From the NCBI RefSeq assembly GCF_013390595.1, contig NZ_JACAWV010000002.1, positions 124,001 to 188,000 on the forward strand: a DNA stretch of 64,000 nucleotides, written 5' to 3'. Source of the stretch: Rhizobium sp. RM (GTDB taxonomy: Bacteria > Pseudomonadota > Alphaproteobacteria > Rhizobiales > Rhizobiaceae). Within the stretch, counting starts at the first letter, position 1, and each line of letters opens with the position of its first letter. Under the pieces are notes generated by a model, which was not told the DNA's origin, did not search any database, and saw only the letters and a program-made list of their open reading frames with translations. A program made the position numbers and the translations under genes. This document shows, piece by piece, positions 9,091 to 17,936 of this stretch.

Positions 9091-11289
9091 ATGGACGCGG
9101 CAGGGCAGGAAAGCATGAACATGGTGCAGACGCTGAACGAGGGCGAGGATCTCTGGAATAGCCCGGCACGGTTCATCAACCGCGAGTTTTCCTGGCTCCA
9201 GTTCAATCGCCGCGTTCTAGAAGAGACGCTGAACACCGATCATCCGCTGTTGGAGCGGTTGCGCTTCCTGTCGATTTCGGCTGCGAACCTCGATGAATTC
9301 TTCATGGTGCGCGTTGCAGGCCTCGAAGGTCAGGTGCGCCAGTCGATCACCATCCGTACCCCGGATGGCAAGACCCCGGCCGAACAGCTCGAAGACATCC
9401 TGAAAGAAATCGATAATCTGCAGATGGAGCAGCAGGCTTCGCTCGCCGTGCTGCAACAATATCTCGCCAAGGAAGAAATCTTCATCGTTCGCCCCGCAGC
9501 GCTTTCGGATGACGATCGCACATGGCTGGAAAACGAGTTCGAAGAGCGCATCTTCCCGGTGCTGACGCCACTGTCCATTGATCCGGCGCATCCTTTCCCG
9601 TTCATTCCCAACCTGGGCTTCTCGATGGGCCTGCAGCTCGACAGCGTCAACGGCCGCGAGCCGATGACCGCGCTGCTGCGCCTGCCGCCAGCGCTCGATC
9701 GCTTCATCCGCCTGCCGGATGACAAGAACGCCATTCGTTACATCACGCTTGAAGATGTCGTCGGCCTGTTCATTCACCGTCTTTATCCCGGCTACACGGT
9801 GCGTGGTTTCGGTACGTTCCGCATCATTCGTGACAGCGATATCGAAGTCGAGGAAGAGGCCGAAGATCTGGTGCGCTTCTTCGAAAGCGCGCTGAAGCGC
9901 CGCCGTCGCGGTTCGGTGATCCGCATCGAAACCGATAGCGAAATGCCGCAATCGCTGCGCCAGTTCGTCGTGCATGAACTTGGCGTGCCTGACAACCGCG
10001 TTGCCGTTCTGCCGGGCCTTCTGGCCCTCAACACCATCTCGGAAATCGTCAAGGCGCCGCGCGACGATCTGAAGTTTGCGCCTTACAACGCCCGTTTCCC
10101 GGAGCGTGTGCGCGAACATGCGGGCGATTGCCTTGCCGCGATCCGCGAAAAGGACATGGTGGTCCACCACCCCTATGAAAGCTTCGACGTTGTCGTGCAG
10201 TTCCTGCTTCAGGCCGCGCGCGATCCGGAAGTTCTGGCCATTAAGCAGACGCTTTATCGCACCTCAAACGACAGCCCGATCGTGCGTGCCCTGATCGACG
10301 CGGCGGAAGCTGGCAAGTCGGTGACGGCGCTTGTGGAATTGAAGGCCCGTTTCGATGAAGAGGCGAACATTCGCTGGGCGCGCGACCTGGAGCGCGCCGG
10401 CGTGCAGGTTGTTTTCGGCTTCATTGAACTCAAGACACATGCCAAGATGTCGATGGTCGTGCGCCGTGAAGATGGCAAGCTCAGAACCTATTGCCACCTC
10501 GGCACCGGCAACTATCACCCGATCACGGCGAAGATCTACACGGACCTGTCCTTCTTCACCTGCAATCCGAAGATCGCCCATGACATGGCGAACATCTTCA
10601 ACTTCATCACGGGTTATGGAGAGCCGGAAGAGGGCATGAAGCTCGCCGTTTCGCCTTACACGCTGCGTCCGCGTATCCTCAAGCACATCAACGAGGAAAT
10701 CGAGCACGCCAAGAGCGGTGTGCCGGCGGCAATCTGGATGAAGATGAACTCGCTCGTCGATCCCGAGATCATCGATGCGCTCTACCGTGCCAGCGCTGCG
10801 GGCGTCGAGGTCGATCTGGTGGTACGCGGCATCTGCTGCCTGCGTCCGCAGGTGCCGGGCCTCTCTGACAATATCCGCGTCAAATCGATCGTTGGCCGCT
10901 TCCTCGAACACAGCCGTATCTTCTGCTTCGGCAACGGTTACGGCCTGCCATCCGACAAGGCGCTGGTCTATATCGGCTCTGCCGACATGATGCCGCGCAA
11001 CCTCGACAGACGTGTTGAAACACTGGTTCCGTTGACGAACCCGACCGTTCACGAGCAGGTTCTTTCACAGATTATGCTGGGCAATTTGATTGACAATCAG
11101 CAGAGCTACGAGATACTTGCCGACGGAACGTCCAGGCGCATTGAGGTGCGCAAGGGCGAGGAACCGTTCAACGCGCAGCACTATTTCATGACCAATCCCA
11201 GCCTTTCCGGACGTGGTGAAGCCTTGAAATCCAGTGCGCCTAAACTGATAGCCGGGTTGATTTCGTCCCGCAAGAAACAGGCTGAATGA
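9091..11289 (+). CDS. ppk: polyphosphate kinase 1
   Basis: 732 residues, the normal size for PPK1, which reversibly polymerises the gamma-phosphate of ATP into polyphosphate. The N-terminal domain starts at [16 protein letters not shown]. Two phospholipase-D-like catalytic domains follow: H450 in THAKMSM corresponds to the autophosphorylated His435 of E. coli PPK and H607 in EHSRIF to His592. The [11 protein letters not shown] segment is also intact. Start set at ATG 9091; an in-frame TTG lies 12 bases upstream but GGGGAATCGG precedes the ATG. It overlaps ppx by four bases, forming a synthesis-breakdown operon. A Pho-box-like array sits upstream. Confidence 0.97.
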   Translation: MDAAGQESMNMVQTLNEGEDLWNSPARFINREFSWLQFNRRVLEETLNTDHPLLERLRFLSISAANLDEFFMVRVAGLEGQVRQSITIRTPDGKTPAEQLEDILKEIDNLQMEQQASLAVLQQYLAKEEIFIVRPAALSDDDRTWLENEFEERIFPVLTPLSIDPAHPFPFIPNLGFSMGLQLDSVNGREPMTALLRLPPALDRFIRLPDDKNAIRYITLEDVVGLFIHRLYPGYTVRGFGTFRIIRDSDIEVEEEAEDLVRFFESALKRRRRGSVIRIETDSEMPQSLRQFVVHELGVPDNRVAVLPGLLALNTISEIVKAPRDDLKFAPYNARFPERVREHAGDCLAAIREKDMVVHHPYESFDVVVQFLLQAARDPEVLAIKQTLYRTSNDSPIVRALIDAAEAGKSVTALVELKARFDEEANIRWARDLERAGVQVVFGFIELKTHAKMSMVVRREDGKLRTYCHLGTGNYHPITAKIYTDLSFFTCNPKIAHDMANIFNFITGYGEPEEGMKLAVSPYTLRPRILKHINEEIEHAKSGVPAAIWMKMNSLVDPEIIDALYRASAAGVEVDLVVRGICCLRPQVPGLSDNIRVKSIVGRFLEHSRIFCFGNGYGLPSDKALVYIGSADMMPRNLDRRVETLVPLTNPTVHEQVLSQIMLGNLIDNQQSYEILADGTSRRIEVRKGEEPFNAQHYFMTNPSLSGRGEALKSSAPKLIAGLISSRKKQAE

Positions 11290-12809
11290 CACGATCAGAA
11301 GCACAGGGGCGGCTGACCGGCCTTGCCCCCGTTTCCGTTATAGATATCGGTTCGAACTCCGTTCGCCTCGTCGTCTATGAAGGTCTTTCGCGCGCTCCGG
11401 CGGTCCTTTTCAATGAAAAGGTGTTGTGCGGCCTTGGCAAAGGGCTGGCCCTGACCGGGCGTATGCACGAGGAAGGTGTCAGCCGCGCTCTCTTGGCGCT
11501 GCGCCGTTTTCACAAGCTTTCCGAGCAGGCGCAGGCGCAGCAGCTTTACGTTCTGGCAACGGCCGCCGCACGCGAGGCGGAAAACGGTCCTGATTTCATT
11601 CGTGAGGCCGAGGCCATCCTTGGTTGTGAGATCGAGGTACTGTCAGGCGAAAAGGAAGCGCTTTATTCCGCATACGGCGTGATCAGCGGTTTTCATAATC
11701 CCGATGGCATTGCCGGTGACCTTGGCGGCGGTTCTCTGGAACTGATCGACATCAAGGGCAAGAGCTGCGGTGAGGGCATAACCCTGCCGCTCGGTGGCTT
11801 GCGACTGTCGGAACAGTCCAACGGTTCGCTTGAAAAGGCGGCCGTGATTGCCCGAAAGCACGTCAAGTCTTCAGCGGACCTTCTCGCCGCTGGCGAAGGA
11901 CGGATTTTCTACGCTGTTGGCGGCACGTGGCGAAATATTGCCAAGCTGCACATGGAAATCACCGGTTACCCGCTGCACATGATGCAGGGTTACGAGCTTC
12001 CGCTCGATGAAATGCTGCGCTTTCTGGACGAGGTCGTTACCTCCAAGGACAGCAAGGACCCGGCATGGCAGGCGGTCTCCAAGAACCGTCGCTCGTTGCT
12101 GCCGTTCGGCGCCATCGCCATGCGCGAAGTGCTCAAGGTCATGAAGCCGTCCAAGGTTGCCTTCTCCGCTCAGGGCGTACGTGAAGGTTATCTCTACTCC
12201 CTGCTGTCTGAAACGGACCGCGATTCCGATCCTCTGCTGGTGACAGCCGACGAACTGGCAATTCTGCGTGCACGTTCGCCCGAACACGCCCGCGAACTCG
12301 CAGACTGGAGCGGTCGGACCTTTCCGGTTTTCGGCATCGACGAGACAGAGGAAGAAAGCCGCTACCGCCAGGCTGCCTGCCTTCTGGCCGACATAAGCTG
12401 GCGCGCCCATCCGGATTATCGCGGGCTACAGGCGCTCAACATCATCGCCCATTCGTCCTTCGTCGCGATCAGTCATCCGGGGCGTGCCTATATCGCCCTT
12501 GCCAACTATTACCGCTTCGAAGGGCTGAACGACAATGGCACGACGCAGCCTCTGGCAAGCGTCGCCGGCGATCGCTTTCTGGAGCTCGCAAAGCTTCTCG
12601 GTGGTCTGTTGCGCGTGGTTTACCTGTTCTCGGCATCGATGCCCGGCGTGGTCGATCACCTGAAATTCCGCAAATCCGACAATCCCGATATCGATCTGGA
12701 ATTTGTCGTACCGCACGACTATTGCGACTTTGCCGGTGAGCGCCTCGATGGCCGTCTTCAGCAACTGGCAAAACTGACAGGCAAGCGCCTGGCTTTCGTG
12801 TTCGAATAA
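11286..12809 (+). CDS. ppx: exopolyphosphatase
   Basis: 507 residues of the Ppx/GppA family. The ASKHA phosphate-binding motifs are present: [14 protein letters not shown] near the start and [10 protein letters not shown] around residue 145, with the catalytic glutamate expected before it in the AREAENG/SGEKEAL region. The C-terminal part carries the HD-like helical domain of long-form enzymes. It removes terminal phosphate from polyphosphate. The ATG overlaps the ppk stop in ATGA, so expression of the opposing enzymes is coupled. An inverted repeat 36 bases after the stop is a likely terminator. Confidence 0.95.
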   Translation: MTRSEAQGRLTGLAPVSVIDIGSNSVRLVVYEGLSRAPAVLFNEKVLCGLGKGLALTGRMHEEGVSRALLALRRFHKLSEQAQAQQLYVLATAAAREAENGPDFIREAEAILGCEIEVLSGEKEALYSAYGVISGFHNPDGIAGDLGGGSLELIDIKGKSCGEGITLPLGGLRLSEQSNGSLEKAAVIARKHVKSSADLLAAGEGRIFYAVGGTWRNIAKLHMEITGYPLHMMQGYELPLDEMLRFLDEVVTSKDSKDPAWQAVSKNRRSLLPFGAIAMREVLKVMKPSKVAFSAQGVREGYLYSLLSETDRDSDPLLVTADELAILRARSPEHARELADWSGRTFPVFGIDETEEESRYRQAACLLADISWRAHPDYRGLQALNIIAHSSFVAISHPGRAYIALANYYRFEGLNDNGTTQPLASVAGDRFLELAKLLGGLLRVVYLFSASMPGVVDHLKFRKSDNPDIDLEFVVPHDYCDFAGERLDGRLQQLAKLTGKRLAFVFE

Positions 12810-13143
12810 CGCGCCAGCACTTTTCCATATCCCATCACATCGATGAGGCGTCGGTTTCAACCGGCGCCTCATTCGTTTCATGGTATATGAGGGTGATTTG
12901 TACGTCTATGGGTTGACAAAAAACAGGTAGAAACCAGAAGTTATGTTTAGGAGGATCGTTGGAGGGCGATAGAGGGAGGAGAGCATGGCCAGATTGCCGC
13001 TTTCGCTTCTCGTCTTATCCTTGTTTTGACCACGTAAGCGCGGCGTACAGATGAAGCGCGCTTGCCGTTGAGTATCCACGACATTCCCCAAAGATGCAGC
13101 GAGCCAAAGTCTTGGACAAGGCATCAACGACAGGAGTTGCCGT
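12810..13143. other. 334-base intergenic region upstream of the immunity-type genes
   Basis: Holds the ppx terminator, then a purine-rich stretch (12952-12983) with several GGAGG/GAGGG units in front of an ATG at 12985 that opens a 14-codon hydrophobic ORF (MARLPLSLLVLSLF, stop 13027-13029). An imperfect stem AAGCGCG/CGCGCTT lies at 13036-13063. No longer gene is convincing on either strand. It could hold the promoter of the two small genes that follow, or the remains of a lost gene. Confidence 0.4.
12845..12870 (+). terminator. probable terminator of ppk-ppx
   Basis: GAGGCG (12845-12850) pairs with CGCCTC (12865-12870), with partial pairing inward (TCGG with CCGG). The tail ATTCGTTTC is only moderately T-rich. 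Confidence 0.5.
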
Positions 13144-13572
13144 ATGGACTTCATATCCGCTCAGACACGGGTGGTCGAAACCGGCGTTCCCTGCATTGGT
13201 GTCGACGGCTGGGAGCAGATTTTTATCGATGCTGAAATCGCCGAGGATAAGGGCGATTATTCGCTGAGCACAGTCAGTTTCGCCATTGTGCGGGCTGACG
13301 ACGGGCGGCCGGCCAAACATCCGTTTTCCATCGACGCCGCCGGGCAGGACGCCATGCTGGCGCTTTATGCGCAGCGACACGAGGCCGGTGACGAGATCAC
13401 CGGTTTCGACCTGACCATCGAACCTCATGACCGCTTCCGTTTTCGCTTCAGCCATGACGAACCGAAACGCGCCCTTGGCAAGTGGGATGCCGCAAAGGCC
13501 GCGCGTCTGCAGAACTATCTTGAGCAATACGACAAGGCAGGAAGGCAGGAAGGCAGACATGACAGACGCTGA
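13144..13572 (+). CDS. small acidic protein, possible immunity-type partner; unrecognised
   Basis: 142 residues, no membrane segment or signal peptide. I do not recognise a family with confidence. The protein alternates short beta-prone stretches (WEQIFIDAEI, YSLSTVSFAIVRAD, FRFRFSHDEPKRAL) with acidic turns and ends with a charged helix (AAKAARLQNYLEQY). That layout, and the placement directly before a YezG-type immunity gene, recalls small cytoplasmic immunity proteins, and it may be a distant relative of its neighbour. Good AGGAG site before ATG 13144. Its last 14 bases overlap the next gene in another frame, implying coupled translation. Confidence 0.7.
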   Translation: MDFISAQTRVVETGVPCIGVDGWEQIFIDAEIAEDKGDYSLSTVSFAIVRADDGRPAKHPFSIDAAGQDAMLALYAQRHEAGDEITGFDLTIEPHDRFRFRFSHDEPKRALGKWDAAKAARLQNYLEQYDKAGRQEGRHDRR

Positions 13573-13867
13573 TCCCTACGCAATCATCGCCCGCCATCTG
13601 CTCGGGAACATACCGGCCGGTTGGCTGAAAGCGTGGATCGAAGGCGAAATGGGTGAGGGCTACAGCGATCTGCTGTTCGTCTGTTCGACAACGGACAAAG
13701 AGCGCAACTATTTCGTCCCTTCCTATGAGGACAACGAAATCATCCATGACCGGTTGGTGGAACTGCGCGATGGTTTGCAGCAGGAGGGTAGGGGAAAATG
13801 GTCGCGTTTCGTTTTCATGCTGCAGCCGGATGGGTCATATCATCTGCAGCTCGACTATGACGATTAA
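13559..13867 (+). CDS. YezG/DUF600-family immunity-type protein
   Basis: 102 residues. The pattern of an N-terminal helix with IPAGW, a central GYSDLLFVCSTTDKERNYF strand region, an RLVELRDGLQQEG helix and the terminal sequence LQLDYDD fits the YezG (DUF600) family, whose studied members are antitoxins/immunity proteins for LXG or contact-dependent toxins in other bacteria. It starts inside the 3' end of the previous gene (ATG 13559, AGGAAGGC upstream). No toxin gene is adjacent on either strand, so it is an orphan immunity gene or has been recruited to another role. The family call rests on motif recall; function here is inference. Confidence 0.72.
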   Translation: MTDADPYAIIARHLLGNIPAGWLKAWIEGEMGEGYSDLLFVCSTTDKERNYFVPSYEDNEIIHDRLVELRDGLQQEGRGKWSRFVFMLQPDGSYHLQLDYDD

Positions 13868-13904
13868 GCCCGAATTTCGCTGAGTTGGCCGGCACAAAAC
13901 AAAA

Positions 13905-13925
13905 CGCCCGGCTCTGTGCCGGGCG
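13905..13925. terminator. terminator between convergent genes
   Basis: Perfect 8-base stem CGCCCGGC/GCCGGGCG with a 5-base loop. The minus-strand side is followed by TTTTGTTTTG, so it best serves the phytase-like gene on the minus strand, and may also end the immunity-gene transcript. Confidence 0.7.
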
Positions 13926-13952
13926 CTTCGTTTCAGATCTGCGGTAAAAGAA

Positions 13953-15311
13953 TTATTTTGCCTCGAGCAGTTCTTTGACTTCGAGCAGGACGAACTCGTT
14001 GTCGTCAGCCTTGTCGAGTGCACGGCCTGCCGAGAATGGCAGGTTGTTGTCGTTGCCGACGATGATGTGCGTGGCGTCGACGCGGTCGACGTTCTCGATG
14101 GTCACGAACGGCATGTCGTAGAAACCTTCGCCGCCGCCCTGGCGCTTCTTGTTGTCAGGATCGGCGATCTTCAGGAGATCGATGTAACCGATCTTGCGGG
14201 CTGCCTTGCCGACATTGGCGTCGTTGAATTCGATCTTGTAGATGCGCTTGACCTTGGAAGGCACGGCAAAGCAGGTCACTTCCGGCTTCTTCGGGTCGGC
14301 GCAAGCCTTGTCGGCGGTGCCGGCGCCGTTGTCGCGTTCGATCACGAGACCCGTGGTCGCATCCAGCATGTTGAAGTCACCGATGGCTTCGCCACCTTCC
14401 GCCAGCGGGTACAACCAGGTACGGCCGGTCCACTTCTTCGACGCGACGTCAAGTTCGATGATCCGCAGGCCGGTTGCGCCGTCTTCGGTCTTTTCCACCT
14501 GGCCGTCGGTATTGTAGAGCGGCCCTTCCAGCAGGCCGTAGAGCTTGCTGCCATCCTTGGACATGGCCATGCCTTCAAAGCCGCCCGAACGCTTCAGGTT
14601 GAAGCCCGGCAGTTTCTGGGTCGGGTTGCCTGGCAGGGTCAGGATCGGGTTGTCGGGAGACTTGACGTCGATGTCGCCTGCCTTGGTGGCGATAACGTCG
14701 GTCAGTTTGCCGTCGCGGGTAAATTTCAGAACGTATGGGCCGAACTCTTCGGCAACCCAGAAGCCGTCAGAAACGGGCTGAATGGACTCGACGTCGAAAT
14801 CGGCGCCGGTCAGATAGCGCTTGTCCGAACCTTCCATGACGATCGGGAAGGGGGCTTTTTTGTCCGGGTCGGACAGGAACACGGTTTCAAGCGCATTCAC
14901 CTTACCCTGATCCCAGTCGAACTTCAGGTGATGCAGCATCAGCATCGCGTCGCTCGAATTGAGCTTCGAGCCGAAGCCGTTGTCGGAGAGGCTCCAGAAC
15001 GTGCCGTCATCCATGGCCTTGATGCCGGAAAAACCCTGCATCGGCTGACCATTGAAAGGCATGGAGAGGCCGGTTGGGCGCACGCCGTCCTGGCCGGGAA
15101 CCGTCTCAAGCCCTTCGGCGCGCTTGCGGTCGGAGGTCGTGAATTTTGCCGACGTCTTCAGATGCTCCGGTGCATCGGCTGGCGCTGCAATGATCGTTTT
15201 GGCCGGCAGGATGGCATGCGAAACCAGCTTTGCCGGAAACTCTTTTTCGGCGGCGTTGGCCGTGCCGACCAGCGCGAGAACAGCGCAAGAAGCGACGAGA
15301 ATATGTTTCAT
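13953..15311 (-). CDS. exported phytase-like esterase family protein
   Basis: 452 residues. Starts MKHILVASCAVLALVGTANA, a clear Sec signal peptide with an ANA-A cleavage site, so the protein is periplasmic or secreted. The mature part matches the 'esterase-like activity of phytase' (Phytase-like, PF13449) beta-propeller family, with repeated strands such as GFSGIKAMDDGTFWSLSDNG and GFEGMAMSKDGSKLYGLLEG. Related proteins are linked to phytate or phosphoester hydrolysis, but catalytic residues are poorly defined. The frame is open upstream to 15368, but ATG 15309-15311 gives the signal peptide and has GAGGGGG before it. A PhoB-box-like sequence lies upstream. Confidence 0.88.
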   Translation of the reverse strand: MKHILVASCAVLALVGTANAAEKEFPAKLVSHAILPAKTIIAAPADAPEHLKTSAKFTTSDRKRAEGLETVPGQDGVRPTGLSMPFNGQPMQGFSGIKAMDDGTFWSLSDNGFGSKLNSSDAMLMLHHLKFDWDQGKVNALETVFLSDPDKKAPFPIVMEGSDKRYLTGADFDVESIQPVSDGFWVAEEFGPYVLKFTRDGKLTDVIATKAGDIDVKSPDNPILTLPGNPTQKLPGFNLKRSGGFEGMAMSKDGSKLYGLLEGPLYNTDGQVEKTEDGATGLRIIELDVASKKWTGRTWLYPLAEGGEAIGDFNMLDATTGLVIERDNGAGTADKACADPKKPEVTCFAVPSKVKRIYKIEFNDANVGKAARKIGYIDLLKIADPDNKKRQGGGEGFYDMPFVTIENVDRVDATHIIVGNDNNLPFSAGRALDKADDNEFVLLEVKELLEAK

Positions 15312-15353
15312 GGTGAAGAACCCCCTCGGAGACCTGTTGAGACAGGTTCGATC

Positions 15354-15386
15354 CGATAGGGGCGGCATGTGACAGTCAGGTGATCT
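15354..15386 (-). promoter_or_regulatory. candidate PhoB box and -10 in front of the phytase-like gene
   Basis: On the minus strand AGATCAC (15380-15386), TCAG-complement spacer of 4 bases, then CTGTCAC (15369-15375), followed after 9 bases by CTATCG (15354-15359) as a possible -10. The second half-site matches the Pho box consensus exactly; the first is weak (4 of 7). Confidence 0.4.
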
Positions 15387-15407
15387 CAGTTTGAAGCTTT
15401 GATGAAT

Positions 15408-16454
15408 TTAGCTTGCGATCGCAACCTGCGAGACCGCGACCGGATATTTGCTCAGGGTGCACACACCCAGCGTCTGGCCGCGTCCCTTGACCGCGTGTTC
15501 GCCCAGATACTCGCTGCGAACGCCTTTCGGCAACACGATCTGGTGAGCGAGATCGGCAGAAATCAGGATTGGATGCCCCAGCATCTTGCTCAGCGATTCA
15601 AGCCGTGCGGTCGTGTTCACCGTATCGCCGAAATAGGTGATCTTGTGGTGGTCGACGCCGATTTCGGCGGTGATGACGGGGCCGCCATGAATGGCAAAGC
15701 GCAAACGCGGCACTTCGCCGAATCGTTTCAGCCAAAGATCGTGCTTGTCTTCTATGGCGCCCAGAATATCGAAGACGCAATTGATGCAGGCTGCGCGCCG
15801 AACGGCAAGGTGGTAGGGCCAGGTAACGATGGCCGCGTCGCCGATATAGTCATCGATGACACCGCCGAATTTCCGGACCGGCGCGGCATAGGTGGCAAAA
15901 ATCTCGCCGAGGAACTCCTGCGCTTTCAGGTCACCGTTGGTTTCCGCGAAGGAGGTCGAGCCGACGAGGTCGATGAAGAGGAAGACACGGTCTTCGCTCA
16001 CCGGACGACGGTAGCGGCCGAGAATGAGGTCGGTGAAGATGTCACGCCCGAGCAGTTCGCGCACACGCATGATGAAGACGATGATGCCGCAAACGACGAG
16101 TGTGAAAACAAGGGTCTGTAGCTCGGCATGAACGGCCCGTCGCCAGGTGCCCGGAAAGATGCCGCTTGCCCAGAGAATCGTGCCGCCAAGCCCGAAGCCG
16201 CAGAACACTAGGACCGCATAGATCAGAAAACCGATGGCGATATAGACCGGTGTTGGCAGGGCGCTGACCCGTCGGGCAAGTCCCGGCATGATGTAACCGC
16301 GTTCGAACGCCAGAATCGGTGCACAGGCAAACAGAGCGTAGGTCGCGCCAATGAATGCACCACCGCCATATTCCAGGAACGCGTATGCAACGCCGCTGCC
16401 GGCAACGGCAACGAACAGCACCACGTAATCCAGAATTGGCAGCAGTTTTCTCAT
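15408..16454 (-). CDS. membrane-anchored class III adenylate/guanylate cyclase
   Basis: 348 residues. About four transmembrane segments fill residues 5-130 (IYVVLF-type start, IAIGFLIYAVLVFCGF, LQTLVFTLVVCGIIVFIM), followed by a cytoplasmic cyclase domain from about 155 to 335. Catalytic residues of class III cyclases are present: metal-binding D162 in FIDLVGST and D206 in IGDAAIV, and the GDTVNTTARLE motif with N280 and R284. K271 and D277 fit the ATP-selective pattern, so cAMP is the more likely product, but this is inference. Two-gene neighbourhood on the minus strand with the phytase-like gene; no partner receptor domain is visible. Confidence 0.9.
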   Translation of the reverse strand: MRKLLPILDYVVLFVAVAGSGVAYAFLEYGGGAFIGATYALFACAPILAFERGYIMPGLARRVSALPTPVYIAIGFLIYAVLVFCGFGLGGTILWASGIFPGTWRRAVHAELQTLVFTLVVCGIIVFIMRVRELLGRDIFTDLILGRYRRPVSEDRVFLFIDLVGSTSFAETNGDLKAQEFLGEIFATYAAPVRKFGGVIDDYIGDAAIVTWPYHLAVRRAACINCVFDILGAIEDKHDLWLKRFGEVPRLRFAIHGGPVITAEIGVDHHKITYFGDTVNTTARLESLSKMLGHPILISADLAHQIVLPKGVRSEYLGEHAVKGRGQTLGVCTLSKYPVAVSQVAIAS

Positions 16455-16701
16455 TGTGTTTCTTGATCTTGCAACAAAGCGAAAGACTCGCCGGGTTCGT
16501 CCGGCGACACCTCTTCCCGATGATATGCGACATTAATGTGGAAAAAGCGCCGCAAAAAGTGACGTTTCGGTAAGGTCGGGAAAAGGATTGGCAGGGCTGT
16601 TGCCGTGATGCCGCAACGACCCTTCCAGAGCTTCCGATAGACGCCAGAAATGTTTCGCAACGAACCGTTCTGACCGGCCGTTGCGTATGCTGGGCAGTGT
16701 T

Positions 16702-17853
16702 TTATCCGCCGATATCGACGGTTTCGACCTTCTTGTTGACGAAGCGAAGTGCCACATCGCCATTGATGAGTTTCAGCGCCAGGTCGCCGAACAGTTCACG
16801 CCGCCAGCCGGAAAGGGCCGCAACCGTGGCGTTTTCACCCTCTGCTGCGATCTTGTCGAGGTCATCGCTGTTGGCGAGAACCTTGGCGGCGACACCATGC
16901 TTGTCCGCCGTCAGTTTCAGCAGAACCTTCAACAGTTCGACTGCTGCCCCCGATCCTTCCGGAGAGTGCGTGTGACGCGGTGCTTTCGGCATTTCTTCAC
17001 GCGGTAGGGCCAAGGCGGCATTGACCGTTTCGATGATGGCCGTGCCGGAAGACGAGCGCTCCCAGCCCTTGGGAATCGTGCGCAGGCGCGACAGCGCCTC
17101 GGTGTCCTTCGGCTGCTGCTGGGCGATTTCGAAAATGGCATCGTCCTTCAGAACCCGCGAACGCGGCACATTGCGCGAGCGTGCTTCGCGCTCCCGCCAG
17201 GCGGCCACGAACTTCAGCGTTGCAAGTTCGGTCGGCTTGCGCAGGCGCGATTTCAGTCTCAGCCAGGCATCGTCGGGGTGCATGTCATAGGTGTCGCGCG
17301 ATTCGAGGATGTTCATTTCCTCGGTCAGCCACAGCGAGCGGCCTTCGCGTTCAAGTTCGGCCTTCAGCGCCAGATAGACGTCGCGCAGATGGGTCACATC
17401 AGCCAGCGCATAATCGAGCTGCTTGTCCGACAGTGGCCTGCGGCTCCAGTCGGTGAAGCGCGAGGATTTGTCGATCTGGACGTTTTTGATCTTCTGCACG
17501 AGCTGGTCGTAGGAGATCGAATCGCCGAAGCCGCACACCATGGCGGCGACCTGCGTATCGAAGATCGGGTGAGGGATGAGGCCACCCAGATGATAGATGA
17601 TTTCAATGTCCTGCCGCGCGGCGTGGAAGACCTTGACGACGTTGGGATTGGCCATCAGTTCGAACAGCGGCGCAAGGTCAATACCCTTGGCGAGCGGATC
17701 GACCAGCACTTCCAGCGTCGGGCTTGCCATCTGCACGAGGCACAGTTCCGGCCAGAATGTCGTCTCGCGCAGAAATTCCGTATCGATGGTGATGAATTCC
17801 GATTTCGCCAGTTCCTTGCAGGCTTCGGCGAGGGCGGCAGTCGTTTCAATCAT
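16702..17853 (-). CDS. rnd: ribonuclease D
   Basis: 383 residues. A DEDD 3'-5' exonuclease: D24 and E26 in ITIDTEFLRE form Exo I, FHAARQDIEI carries the Exo II aspartate, and the SYDQLV...YALADVTHL segment holds Exo III. HRDC-type helical domains follow. It trims the 3' ends of tRNA and other small RNAs. Length agrees with the E. coli enzyme (375). In the alphaproteobacteria it frequently lies next to aspS, as it does here with one MFS gene between them. Confidence 0.96.
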   Translation of the reverse strand: MIETTAALAEACKELAKSEFITIDTEFLRETTFWPELCLVQMASPTLEVLVDPLAKGIDLAPLFELMANPNVVKVFHAARQDIEIIYHLGGLIPHPIFDTQVAAMVCGFGDSISYDQLVQKIKNVQIDKSSRFTDWSRRPLSDKQLDYALADVTHLRDVYLALKAELEREGRSLWLTEEMNILESRDTYDMHPDDAWLRLKSRLRKPTELATLKFVAAWREREARSRNVPRSRVLKDDAIFEIAQQQPKDTEALSRLRTIPKGWERSSSGTAIIETVNAALALPREEMPKAPRHTHSPEGSGAAVELLKVLLKLTADKHGVAAKVLANSDDLDKIAAEGENATVAALSGWRRELFGDLALKLINGDVALRFVNKKVETVDIGG

Positions 17854-17936
17854 TGTTATTGGCCAATCTTGGAAAAGTATTCGTCTTACTTTCCCTTTGC
17901 CGCACGCATGTCAATACAAAGGCCGCTTTTCCGGCC

